From: Bacillus sp. Marseille-P3661 | Lineage (GTDB): Bacteria; Bacillota; Bacilli; Bacillales; Bacillaceae_J | Length of the DNA stretch: 64,000 nucleotides | Direction: 5' to 3' | Assembly (NCBI RefSeq): GCF_900240995.1 | Contig: NZ_LT965953.1 | Coordinates: 2,067,932-2,131,931 of the forward strand | Shown here: in pieces, positions 1 through 8,593 of the stretch | Layout: every line of letters begins with the position of its first letter | How positions within the stretch are numbered: the first letter of the stretch is position 1 | Made by a program: the position numbers and the translations under genes | Notes under the pieces: model-generated | The model's input: the letters and a program-made list of their open reading frames with translations, nothing else | What the model was told of the DNA's origin: nothing | Databases searched by the model: none

Positions 1-445
1 ATTCTTCCTTATTAAAATCTTTCGGAAACGCTTTCTTTATTGCCGTCACACCAATTAATTTACCACTGTTTTGATAAGTCCAACCATGATAAGGACAACG
101 AAAATGTGATGCGTTACCCATTTCTGCATGACATACCGTCGTTCCACGGTGACGACAAACGTTTAAATGAGCACGAATTTGCCCTTTCTCATCACGAACA
201 ACAATAATCGAGTTATCAGCAATTTCACGAACTACATAATCACCAGGCTCGGGTATCTCTGTTTCATGAGCCAAAAAAATCCAGCATCTGCTAAAAATAC
301 GTTCTCTTTCTAATTGATAAATCTCTTCATTGTTAAAAATACCTGCTGGAACACGACCTTTTAGAGATAAATCTTTCGTTTTCTCTAGCAAAGTTTGTGT
401 TTTTTCACTTACTGCTTGCTTATCACGTATAATTTGCTCGCTCAT
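1..445 (-). CDS. Rieske ring-hydroxylating oxygenase alpha subunit, N-terminal part (cut by window edge)
   Basis: About 148 N-terminal residues read from ATG at 445 and run off the left edge. Translation shows the Rieske [2Fe-2S] ligand pattern: a CRHRG segment, then 17 residues later CPYHGW, giving Cys-X-His and Cys-X2-His. The stretch before it (a WIFLAHE-like segment, then PGDYVVRE) is typical of aromatic ring-hydroxylating oxygenase alpha subunits. These proteins take electrons from a reductase or ferredoxin and hydroxylate an aromatic ring at a mononuclear iron in the C-terminal domain, which lies outside the window. AGGAGG sits 7 bases before the start. It lies on the same strand as, and downstream of, the transporter/ThDP/aldehyde dehydrogenase genes, with a 590-base gap. 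The substrate cannot be told from this fragment; N-demethylating Rieske enzymes are an alternative. Confidence 0.88.
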   Translation of the reverse strand, partial: MSEQIIRDKQAVSEKTQTLLEKTKDLSLKGRVPAGIFNNEEIYQLERERIFSRCWIFLAHETEIPEPGDYVVREIADNSIIVVRDEKGQIRAHLNVCRHRGTTVCHAEMGNASHFRCPYHGWTYQNSGKLIGVTAIKKAFPKDFNKEE

Positions 446-1035
446 AATATAACCTCCTACTAAAAAAATGTTCACTTGGGTTTACGCATTTACACGCTAT
501 GCTTTCAAAATAGTTCTTAATATTCCAAATATTATGATACACTACGTAAAAATAAATTTCAATATATTCTGAAAAGTTATTTCAACAATTAGCAATAATC
601 GAAATAACTTCGATAATTCCGATATAAATACACCTGATTAATAGTTAATATATAACTAATTCTGATTCCTAACGTTTAAAATTCTTCAGAACTCCTCCTC
701 TTAATCTATTTTGAAATGTACGCTTTACTATTAGTACAAAGTTTTTCACCTTCATTCAATCTTCGATCCCGTGCCATGCAAGTCTTTAGCGTTTCTCTTT
801 GATCTTTTTGTTCTTTAACCTAAAATTAAAAGTTTATTTCAAAAATTTCAATTATTCCAATAAATACTTCTTATCCACTCATACAATCTGTTAACTAGTC
901 TGCTAACTTGTCTAGAATGTCGAATGTGGAAATAGAATATTAAGAGACCGCACATTTTAGAAAGAGTAAGGAAATTCTTTAACTTATCCGTTAATTGAAC
1001 ACAAAGTAAGATGACCTTTTAAAAAGGTATACTAT
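446..1035. other. 590-base gene-free leader with a 10-bp inverted repeat and a CodY-like box
   Basis: No convincing ORF. A perfect 10-bp inverted repeat (AAGTTATTTC at 574-583, GAAATAACTT at 601-610) lies about 130-165 bases upstream of the Rieske gene. A sequence matching the CodY consensus at 12 of 15 positions covers about 564-578. A short near-palindrome at 1014-1028 just past the ThDP gene stop is a weak candidate terminator. The region probably holds the promoter and operator of the oxygenase gene, but no strong -35/-10 pair stands out. Confidence 0.4.
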
Positions 1036-2775
1036 TTATTCTGCAACAGGCCTTAGTAGAACATCGACAACTGCAGAACGTCCGTTTTCCACTTCCTCTA
1101 ATGCTTTACGTAATACATCTTTAACTTTATTTGGTTCGTTAACTTTAATAGCAAACGCACCTCCAGCTGACCCAGCTATACCCGCCAAATCGGAAGGCAT
1201 AGCAAAATCCACATTAAAATTGTTACTTTGAAAAGCTGCACCGTCTGGATACATCCTAATTGTATTTTGCTTAGTGGCATTCCAGCCTTGGTTATTATAA
1301 ATCACTGTTAAGAAAGATTTCTGATACTTTCTTGCTATCCAATAGACAGATGATGGAACACTAAAATAGTAACTGCCATCTCCCGTTAAACTTACAATGG
1401 TTTTATCTGGACATGCCAATTTAGCACCAATTGCAGCTCCACCATTCCAACCTAAGGATGTTCCACCGCTAGCCAAATAGGTACCTTCCTTTCTTCTCGG
1501 AATATGTTTGGACACGATAGTTGTATTTGTTACCGTTTCATCCAAAATAATAACTTCATCATCAATCACTTCACGTATACATGCTGACAAAAATTCCGGG
1601 GTTATATACCCATCATCTTCAGTCGTTTCTGCTAATTCCCACACATTACGTTGCTTTTTATGTTTTTGACTAATGCTATAAAATCTCTCTTCATATTTAT
1701 TAAAGTCAATTTGGATCGTCTCTAAATATCTGTTTAATTGTCTTAGAGCCGTATATGAATCAGCCATAAAAAACTTAGTAGATGGTATATACCATAAAGG
1801 AATATCCTCCTTTAGGGGATCCATATCAACATAGTATATCTTACAGTTTTCATTTGGTTGAACTAGTGAAGGTACCCATGGTACATCACAATCTATTACT
1901 ATGATAAGATCAGCTTCTGACAAGAGTTCCTTTTCAGATTCATAACCTAAATGAAGCGGTGAATCTGCCGGGAAATTCACGTAGGTAGGGTCCACTTCTA
2001 TTACAGGAATAGATAAGGTCTCACATAATCTTAATAATTCCTTTACGGCCTTTTGATTTTTCCCCAGATACGAAGTAATTATAAGAGGATTTTCTGCTGC
2101 TAACATATCCTTCATTAATACTTCTATACTATCATTTGACAAAGCTGGCGTTTCTATCGGATCCCAGCCGTTTACAGGAATATTGGATGTTCCGACCTCT
2201 TCCTCTAGTATTTCTCGAGCACCCATTAGGTAAACTGGTCCTTGCGGTGAACTCTTAGATAATTGCAATGCTCTATAAATTAATTGTTGAATATTTTTAC
2301 CTGTTCGAATCTCATATTCCCATTTGACATAAGGTCGAACAATTGAACGTTGGTCATAAACATCCTGTAAAAAGTGAACGGATCTATTTCGACTTCCACG
2401 CATCTCGCCTTCCAATGTAATCGGAGTCGCTCCTGCAAAGACGAAAACTGGTACTCTCGCACGAGCTGCATTATGAACAGCTCCGCCTAAATTTTGAGTC
2501 CCTACATCTAAATGAACAAACACGGCTTGTGGCTCACCGGTCATTTGTGCATAAGCATGCGCAGCAGACATCGCAACTGTTTCATGAGGACAAGTAATGA
2601 TCTTAGGATGTTCTTTGTTTTGAGATTTAGCTTTTGCTAAGCTCTCTATTAAAGGAGGATGATCGCTTCCTAAATTTGAAAAAATATAACGAACCCCAGC
2701 ATTGATTAACGCATCAATCATTGCATCAGCAGTAGTATTTGTCATTTTTATAGAGTTTGTAAGCAATTTATCCAC
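1036..2775 (-). CDS. Thiamine-diphosphate-dependent enzyme of the acetolactate synthase / benzoylformate decarboxylase family
   Basis: The product is 579 residues, the usual length for this family, with three domains. The N-terminal pyrimidine domain carries the conserved Glu (segment CPHETVAMSAAHAYAQ) that activates the cofactor. A central NAD-like domain follows. The C-terminal PP domain has the ThDP-Mg motif beginning GDGSYYF and ending near NNQGWN. I chose GTG at 2775 because GGAGGT sits 7 bases upstream; an upstream ATG at 2832 has no ribosome site. Family members decarboxylate 2-oxo acids, oxalyl-CoA or similar compounds, or ligate the resulting aldehyde. Next to an aldehyde dehydrogenase and a TRAP importer, a 2-oxo-acid decarboxylase is a reasonable inference. 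Biosynthetic acetolactate synthase is less likely because no regulatory subunit gene is adjacent. Confidence 0.85.
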   Translation of the reverse strand: MDKLLTNSIKMTNTTADAMIDALINAGVRYIFSNLGSDHPPLIESLAKAKSQNKEHPKIITCPHETVAMSAAHAYAQMTGEPQAVFVHLDVGTQNLGGAVHNAARARVPVFVFAGATPITLEGEMRGSRNRSVHFLQDVYDQRSIVRPYVKWEYEIRTGKNIQQLIYRALQLSKSSPQGPVYLMGAREILEEEVGTSNIPVNGWDPIETPALSNDSIEVLMKDMLAAENPLIITSYLGKNQKAVKELLRLCETLSIPVIEVDPTYVNFPADSPLHLGYESEKELLSEADLIIVIDCDVPWVPSLVQPNENCKIYYVDMDPLKEDIPLWYIPSTKFFMADSYTALRQLNRYLETIQIDFNKYEERFYSISQKHKKQRNVWELAETTEDDGYITPEFLSACIREVIDDEVIILDETVTNTTIVSKHIPRRKEGTYLASGGTSLGWNGGAAIGAKLACPDKTIVSLTGDGSYYFSVPSSVYWIARKYQKSFLTVIYNNQGWNATKQNTIRMYPDGAAFQSNNFNVDFAMPSDLAGIAGSAGGAFAIKVNEPNKVKDVLRKALEEVENGRSAVVDVLLRPVAE

Positions 2776-2881
2776 TATACAGACCTCCAATATTTGGTAA
2801 TTATTTGTTATCGTAATAGTAATTTTACGCAAAACCTATCAACGTATAAAAATGCAATCTGTCAAGGCTTTGAAGGTTGTA

Positions 2882-4765
2882 TTAGATCGCCGATTGTTTC
2901 CCTTCCGAATAATCAAATTTATTCTTTCTTTTAGTATTTAATTGAACAATAATGATAATCCCGACCAATACAAGGCCGATAATGTCGGATAAGTTATTAT
3001 TAATTACCAAGCTAATTGAACTTATTAACGCTAAAATACGAACAGGAGTGTCAACTGACCCCATAAAATTCCCTATTACAGCAGCCGATAACATAATGAC
3101 TCCGATTAATGTCATAATAATGGCCGATGTTATTTCGAAAGGTGTACCGATCAACAAGAGCGCGGGATTAAACAGGAAAGCAAAGGCAATTAAGAACGCA
3201 GGTATACCTAGATAAAATGCATACATTCCAGTCTTATGGGCATTCGTTTTGGCAATACTTGCAGCTGCATAGGCGGATAAGGCAACAGGTGGTGTTATCA
3301 TTGAAAAAACAGCGAAATAAAGTAAAAACATATGAACAGCAATTAGTTCAAATCCAAAATCTAATAATGCTGTCGCTAATAATACTGAAGCCATAATATA
3401 AGCTGAAACCGTCGGCATTCCCATACCTAGAATGATACAGCAGATAGCAACTAAAAGGACTGATAGAAATACATTGCCAAATGACCAAGTCATAATAATA
3501 CTTGTTAACTTCAAACCTAAACCTGTATGGAGTACAACACCAACAACTATACCGGCAACTGCACAAGGAATCGCCACCTGAAGAGATTGTTGAGCACCCT
3601 TGATAAAACAATCTAATATGTCTGAAATCTTAAACCTAGTTGATTTACGAAAAGCACTTAAAACAACTACACTAATAATCGCCCAAAATGCTGCCTTTTG
3701 TAATGTAGCACCTGAAAAAATAAAATAGACTAAGATTACTAATGGTATTAATAGAGGCAGTCTACGTATGATGTCTTTTAGACGCTCCGCCTTTACGTCT
3801 GAATCCTCGGATTTTAAACCTAGTTTATTGGTCTGCATATGAACCATCGAGAATACTGCAACGTAAAATAGAATAGCAGGAATTAAGGCGGCTAATATAA
3901 ATTCGCTATATGGCATACCAATTGTATTCGCCACTATAAAAGCTGCTGCACCCATTATCGGTGGTAATAACTGCCCTCCAGTTGATGCAAGCGCTTCCAC
4001 CGATGCCGCAAATTTAGGAGAAAATCCAACTTTTTGCATTAAAGGAATGGTTAATACACCCGTACTCACGACATTACCGACGGCACTTCCACTTATAGAT
4101 CCCATCCCGCCACTAGCTAGAACAGCCGCTTTCGCAGGACCACCTTTCGCTTTACCAGTTAATTTAAAAGCAATATCGATAAATAATTTCCCTCCACCAG
4201 ATTGCTCCAAAAAGACTGCAAATAAAACAAAATAAAATACAAAATTGACTGAGGCCGCAACTGGTGCCCCTAAAATACCATCGGTAGATAAAAACATAAT
4301 ATCTACAACTTGTTTAAAGGAAAAACCTCTATGCTCTAAAAGTCCAGGCATATACGGACCTGCAAAGGCGTAGATCAAAAACATAGCAGCTAACACGGTC
4401 AATGCTAAACCGGCTATTCTTCGTGAAGCCTCTAATACTAAAAGAACTAATACAATTCCAAAAAAGTAATCTAATGGTTGCAATTCACTGACAAAAAACA
4501 TTCTAGATGCAATCCGCTTGTAATCATAAATGACATATATTGTTGTTAAAATAGATAAAAAAACTAATACGTAGTCTACAGCTAATTTTAATACGCCTTT
4601 TTTCTTTTCGGCTTCACTAATTATTGCGAAGCATAAAGCAAGCGCAAAGCCTGTATGTATCGCTCTCTGAAGGAGAGCATCAAGCGGGCCTACACCTGCT
4701 AAATAAAGTTGAAAAAGAGCCCATCCTATTGCAATTATTGAAAAGAGATTAATATATTTCTTCAT
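2882..4765 (-). CDS. TRAP transporter fused permease (TAXI type, DctQM fusion)
   Basis: The product is 627 residues and almost wholly hydrophobic, with some 16 or more membrane segments. The N-terminal four-helix part corresponds to the small DctQ-like subunit and the rest to the DctM-like channel. Conserved segments such as GGMGSISGSAVGNVVSTG and GMGMPTVSAYIM are typical of the 4TM/12TM fusion permeases that pair with TAXI receptors. It should import an organic anion in symport with Na+ or H+. ATG at 4765 has GGAGGT 5 bases upstream. The receptor gene lies just upstream on the same strand, separated by a 294-base spacer with a hairpin, so the two are probably cotranscribed with reduced permease expression. 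Confidence 0.93.
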   Translation of the reverse strand: MKKYINLFSIIAIGWALFQLYLAGVGPLDALLQRAIHTGFALALCFAIISEAEKKKGVLKLAVDYVLVFLSILTTIYVIYDYKRIASRMFFVSELQPLDYFFGIVLVLLVLEASRRIAGLALTVLAAMFLIYAFAGPYMPGLLEHRGFSFKQVVDIMFLSTDGILGAPVAASVNFVFYFVLFAVFLEQSGGGKLFIDIAFKLTGKAKGGPAKAAVLASGGMGSISGSAVGNVVSTGVLTIPLMQKVGFSPKFAASVEALASTGGQLLPPIMGAAAFIVANTIGMPYSEFILAALIPAILFYVAVFSMVHMQTNKLGLKSEDSDVKAERLKDIIRRLPLLIPLVILVYFIFSGATLQKAAFWAIISVVVLSAFRKSTRFKISDILDCFIKGAQQSLQVAIPCAVAGIVVGVVLHTGLGLKLTSIIMTWSFGNVFLSVLLVAICCIILGMGMPTVSAYIMASVLLATALLDFGFELIAVHMFLLYFAVFSMITPPVALSAYAAASIAKTNAHKTGMYAFYLGIPAFLIAFAFLFNPALLLIGTPFEITSAIIMTLIGVIMLSAAVIGNFMGSVDTPVRILALISSISLVINNNLSDIIGLVLVGIIIIVQLNTKRKNKFDYSEGKQSAI

Positions 4766-4955
4766 ATTTACCTCCGTTAATATTTTATATCTCCAATCAT
4801 GACCCTAATTTGTACTACTATTAATTCCCATTGTTCATCATATAAAGAAAACAAGGAATACTTTTATTATTCAATCTAAAATCTTTCTTAAATTTCTCAT
4901 CTGAACTACGCAATTCCAAAATGTCAAATTTAACCGAATTTAAGAGGCATAGGAT

Positions 4956-4998
4956 GTGACGCGTAGTAGTTTTACAGACTTTATCTACCACGCGACAC
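4956..4998 (-). promoter_or_regulatory. Intergenic hairpin between TAXI receptor and TRAP permease
   Basis: Two 14-base arms at 4956-4969 and 4985-4998 are complementary at 12 of 14 positions, with a 15-base loop. No T-run follows on the minus strand, so it is not a simple terminator. In binding-protein operons such hairpins often protect the receptor mRNA 3' end and lower expression of the downstream membrane gene. That role here is inference. Confidence 0.6.
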
Positions 4999-5059
4999 AT
5001 CGATAGAGTATATGTTTGTATTACTTTGACAAAAACAAAATTTTAATATGGCTAGAACC

Positions 5060-6139
5060 CTAATCTAAAGCTCCTATTTCTTTATAATAACGCTCTGCTC
5101 CGGGATGTAATGGAATATGTCCGTTGCTATCTGCATGCCCAGCTGTTTTAGGATCAAACTCAGCAAAAGCAGCATGTGCTTCGACTAAAGCTTCTTTATT
5201 TTCAACAAAAGCTTTCGCAAGTTCATAGGCTACATCATCATCCATTCTTGCATGTGTAATATAAGTCAAACCTAAACTATTCGTGATTACATCTTCATCT
5301 TGACCTTCATAATTACCCGCTTCAAGAACATCATCTTTTACAAACCCATAATTTTCGCTTAAATATGCTCGCTTATCATCTTCCATACTTAATATCGTTA
5401 CATCATTTTGTGTACTTAATTCCGTTAAAGTAGCTTGATTTCTAGGTAGAGCCAAAATAAATATGTCCGAAGTATTATTTTGGAATGTTGATAAAACTAC
5501 TTCATCTGCTGCTAGCTGTACATTACCACCATAACTTTCGATGGTCTTGTAATCTAAATCGTACGCTTCCAATACTAATCTAGTAATATACTCAGCCAAC
5601 GTGCCTTCAGGTTTTGTGATTATTTTAACCGGAATCTCTTTTTCCTTAATATCAGCTAACGATTTGATATTATGCTCTTCTAAAAATTCATTTCTAGCAA
5701 CAATTCCTACAAATGATTTATAATTTGTCCCTACCAAAGCACGAATATCCTTATATGGTTTATCATAAGCCACTATTCCGTTATAAGCCCAGTTCTGTGA
5801 AACATTAAACATAATCCCAAAATCAGCTTCTCCATTTTCTATTAATTGAACATTCCCGATTCCACCTGAATAGGGAAATACTTCTAAATCAATATTACCT
5901 TCTTTTCTCAATATTTCCGCTAATGCCCCTGTATATATGTACGGAGCACTAGTTTGACCCGCTATTGCAGCAGATAATTGCACTGTGTCTGATTCAGATT
6001 CACCATTACCGGAATTTTCAGAACCCTCAGCTGTGCTAGCATTTTCATTTCCATTACCGCAACCGAAAAGCACCAAAGACATCAACATCACAATACCAAT
6101 TAAGAACATGTGGTTTTTTGTTTTATAATTTTTTTTCAT
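5060..6139 (-). CDS. TAXI-family TRAP transporter solute-binding lipoprotein
   Basis: The product is 359 residues. It begins with a lipoprotein signal: lysines, a hydrophobic run, then an LFGC lipobox, so the mature protein is anchored by a lipid-modified Cys about 27 residues in. After a Ser/Gly/Glu-rich linker comes a periplasmic-binding fold with the TAXI-type start (GQTSAPYIYTGALAEIL), a GGIGNVQLIENGEADFG segment, and an ending of NGHIPLHPGAERYYKEIG. It captures an organic anion outside the cell for the permease encoded next. AAGGAAGG precedes the ATG. TAXI ligands include glutamate and other dicarboxylates, but most are unknown; cluster partners suggest an aromatic or 2-oxo acid. Confidence 0.92.
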   Translation of the reverse strand: MKKNYKTKNHMFLIGIVMLMSLVLFGCGNGNENASTAEGSENSGNGESESDTVQLSAAIAGQTSAPYIYTGALAEILRKEGNIDLEVFPYSGGIGNVQLIENGEADFGIMFNVSQNWAYNGIVAYDKPYKDIRALVGTNYKSFVGIVARNEFLEEHNIKSLADIKEKEIPVKIITKPEGTLAEYITRLVLEAYDLDYKTIESYGGNVQLAADEVVLSTFQNNTSDIFILALPRNQATLTELSTQNDVTILSMEDDKRAYLSENYGFVKDDVLEAGNYEGQDEDVITNSLGLTYITHARMDDDVAYELAKAFVENKEALVEAHAAFAEFDPKTAGHADSNGHIPLHPGAERYYKEIGALD

Positions 6140-6377
6140 AAACCTTCCTTTCTTTATCCTTTTAATAAAGAATAAGTTTGTTTTTTAAATTCAAAGTCTC
6201 TATTAGCCTGAGTAGGCGTCAGTAAAATACTTAATATTCAGTTTTTTATAACTAGAATGCAACATAACCTATTGAGTTCTATAAATTTCAATTTCCAAAA
6301 CCCACCAAATTAGCCAAATTACTCATCTGTCATCGGTTTTCTAGAGTAGATCTACTTATAATGAACTCAGAATAATC

Positions 6378-7835
6378 TTACATATCTGTTCGACGAATAA
6401 GAGCTTGTAGTTCCGTATGTTCGTATAGGCCTTCTACGCCATGCCCTCTTCCAATACCACTTTGTTTAAATCCTCCAAAAGGCATATTAACAGCTGAAGC
6501 ACCAACTTGATGGATATTCACAAAAACACTTCCTGATTGAAGTTTTCGAGCTAGCTCAAAACCTTTTTCTTCATCGGATGTCCAGACCGAATTACCTAAT
6601 CCAAATTCAGTATCATTCGCAAAGGCAATCGCTTCTTCTTCTGTCTCAAAAGGCACAATAGGGATAATAGGTCCAAATTGTTCTTTTTTAACAATATCAT
6701 CATCGTTCGTAACATTTGTGATGACCCTCGGTAAAATATAATTACCTTGATCAGCAGATACACCCTCTACAAATTGCCCTACTGTAGTGACTTTAGCATT
6801 AGTTTTTTCAACTTTTTCAAGTAATTGCTGGATAACATCAAGTTGTGCTTTATTATTGATCGGGCCTAATGTAGATTCACTATTAAGTCCCGGTCCAACT
6901 CTTAACCGGTCAGCAGCGGCGGTAAATTTAGAAACAAACTCATCATAGTTATCCTTACTAACATAGATTCTTTTAATCGCATAACAAATTTGGCCACTGT
7001 AAGTAAATACACCTTTAATCATTCTATTTATTAAATCATCATCAATATTTTTATCACTCAGTATGATGGCCGCATCATTCCCACCTAATTCCATACTAAA
7101 GTTCTTGATTGTCTTAGCTGCTTCGGCAATGATTTCACTTCCGATTTCCGTACTACCAGTGAAAGTAATTTTACGTACTTTCTCATGAGCAGTCATGGCG
7201 GAACCAACCTTCGAACCTGAACCTAAAACGACATTTAATGCACCTTTTGGTAATTCTCCTGCCATGTGATGCAGAATTCTAGTAAGAGTTAGAGGTGAAT
7301 AAGTAGATGGTTTTAAGACCACAGTATTCCCAGCTAATAATGCAGGTGATGCCATCATGAACCCTAATAAGACCGGGTAATTCCAAGGTACAATTATAGA
7401 AACAACACCCATCGGCTGTCTCGTCAATATCATTTTCCCTTGCTCATTCTCAATGACTTCTTCTTTGTCCAATTCATTTGCCAGGCCGCTATAATACTTT
7501 AATACATTAGCGGCAGCCAACAATTCTGATCGAGCTTCACTAAGTAACTTCCCGTTTTCCAACACCAATAGCTCCGTTAAGGACTCCAGATTCTGTTCAA
7601 TATAATTAGCTGTTGACTTTAAATAACTAGCTCTTTTTTCCGGAGCATATTGTGACCAATCTCCCCAAGCTTCATATGCAGCTTCAACAGCTTGATCGAC
7701 ATGTTCTTTGGTACCCATTGTGATTTCACCCACAACTTCATCCAATTGAGCTGGATTATATAACTTCATTTTATCTTCTGCGGATACAACCTTCCCATTT
7801 ATAAACATATCCTCTGTCAATGGCATTACTTTCAT
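6378..7835 (-). CDS. NAD(P)-dependent aldehyde dehydrogenase
   Basis: The product is 485 residues with the full aldehyde dehydrogenase superfamily set: VPWNYP near the start of the cofactor domain, the nucleotide-binding loop FTGSTEIG, the general-base Glu in MELGGND, the nucleophilic Cys in SGQICYAIKR, and PFGGFKQSGIGR near the C-terminus. It oxidises an aldehyde to the carboxylic acid. I placed the start at ATG 7835, which has GGAGG 8 bases upstream, not at 7871. It is the first gene of the minus-strand catabolic cluster. A cre site lies about 50-65 bases upstream, so repression by CcpA is likely. The aldehyde may be the product of the ThDP enzyme further down the cluster. Confidence 0.93.
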   Translation of the reverse strand: MKVMPLTEDMFINGKVVSAEDKMKLYNPAQLDEVVGEITMGTKEHVDQAVEAAYEAWGDWSQYAPEKRASYLKSTANYIEQNLESLTELLVLENGKLLSEARSELLAAANVLKYYSGLANELDKEEVIENEQGKMILTRQPMGVVSIIVPWNYPVLLGFMMASPALLAGNTVVLKPSTYSPLTLTRILHHMAGELPKGALNVVLGSGSKVGSAMTAHEKVRKITFTGSTEIGSEIIAEAAKTIKNFSMELGGNDAAIILSDKNIDDDLINRMIKGVFTYSGQICYAIKRIYVSKDNYDEFVSKFTAAADRLRVGPGLNSESTLGPINNKAQLDVIQQLLEKVEKTNAKVTTVGQFVEGVSADQGNYILPRVITNVTNDDDIVKKEQFGPIIPIVPFETEEEAIAFANDTEFGLGNSVWTSDEEKGFELARKLQSGSVFVNIHQVGASAVNMPFGGFKQSGIGRGHGVEGLYEHTELQALIRRTDM

Positions 7836-7884
7836 ATACAAAACCTCCATATTATTATTATTGATGAACATTTGAAATCACCTT

Positions 7885-7899
7885 TTGAAAACGATTACA
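7885..7899. promoter_or_regulatory. cre (catabolite-responsive element) upstream of the aldehyde dehydrogenase
   Basis: TTGAAAACGATTACA fits the CcpA consensus WTGNAANCGNWNNCW at every defined position. It sits 50-64 bases upstream of the aldehyde dehydrogenase start, a normal location for CcpA repression of a catabolic operon. Confidence 0.75.
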
Positions 7900-7978
7900 A
7901 AATTATTACAACTCTTTGCTATCTTGCTTACGCAATTTAACTCAACCCTATTATTCTTCTTAATTACTCCTAAATATC

Positions 7979-7997
7979 TTGTATACTTTTGTATCAA
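7979..7997. promoter_or_regulatory. Candidate GntR-type operator
   Basis: Plus strand reads TTGTATAC, three bases, then TTGTATCAA; the two arms also form an imperfect inverted repeat (GATAC/GTATAC). TTGTATACAA-like dyads are typical operators for FadR/VanR-type GntR regulators. It lies about 150 bases upstream of the aldehyde dehydrogenase. No GntR gene is in the window, so this is a weak call. The rest of 7900-8514 is AT-rich with no gene that I can support. Confidence 0.35.
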
Positions 7998-8514
7998 ACC
8001 TCCTATTTTCTACAATTTACTGTCAACCTCAGAGTTACAATTGAAAAAACACTAACGAAAGGAGCAAGTATAATAATTTCATTCCCCGCATCCTTCCCCT
8101 CTTTCCCAATAAAATAATTTTAGGTTAGCACAATTTTGAATATTCCGACTAATCCTATTAATAAGAATACATCATTTGAAATTTTATTTCAACACATCTA
8201 TAAAATAAAATTTTATATATTATACTATTAGACTTATGCAGATGAGTTATTAGTATATATCTGTTTATACCACTCTTATATGTTCATCGTCCTGTATTTA
8301 ATTAGCATTCTTTAAAATAAAAATTTAAATTTTTTTTTAAGACTAACCAATTCAATTTAAAACATAAGTACCACTACTATCATAAAAAAAACAAATACCC
8401 TAAAGAATAGTCCAGAAGGAAGGAAGACTTTTTTAATCCATAGTGTTGATTTTTTGATTAGAGAGGAAAGCGAGTACCTGTAACGGAAATCCAAATTCAA
8501 ATTTTAATAGCACA

Positions 8515-8566
8515 TAAAAAAAGACTGTAGGGAAACTCAAAACTAATTGAGTTTGTCTACAGTCTA
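8515..8566 (-). terminator. Rho-independent terminator of topB
   Basis: A long hairpin (AGACTGTAG / CTACAGTCT arms plus an inner ACTC/GAGT stem) is followed on the minus strand by a run of T, just past the topB stop. Confidence 0.85.
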
Positions 8567-8593
8567 AACTATCGTAAAGAATAGCTGAATTCT

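Noticed and set aside
1..40. cre-like sequence around TCGGAAACGCTTTCT
   Set aside because: It misses a key position of the consensus and lies inside the Rieske coding region.
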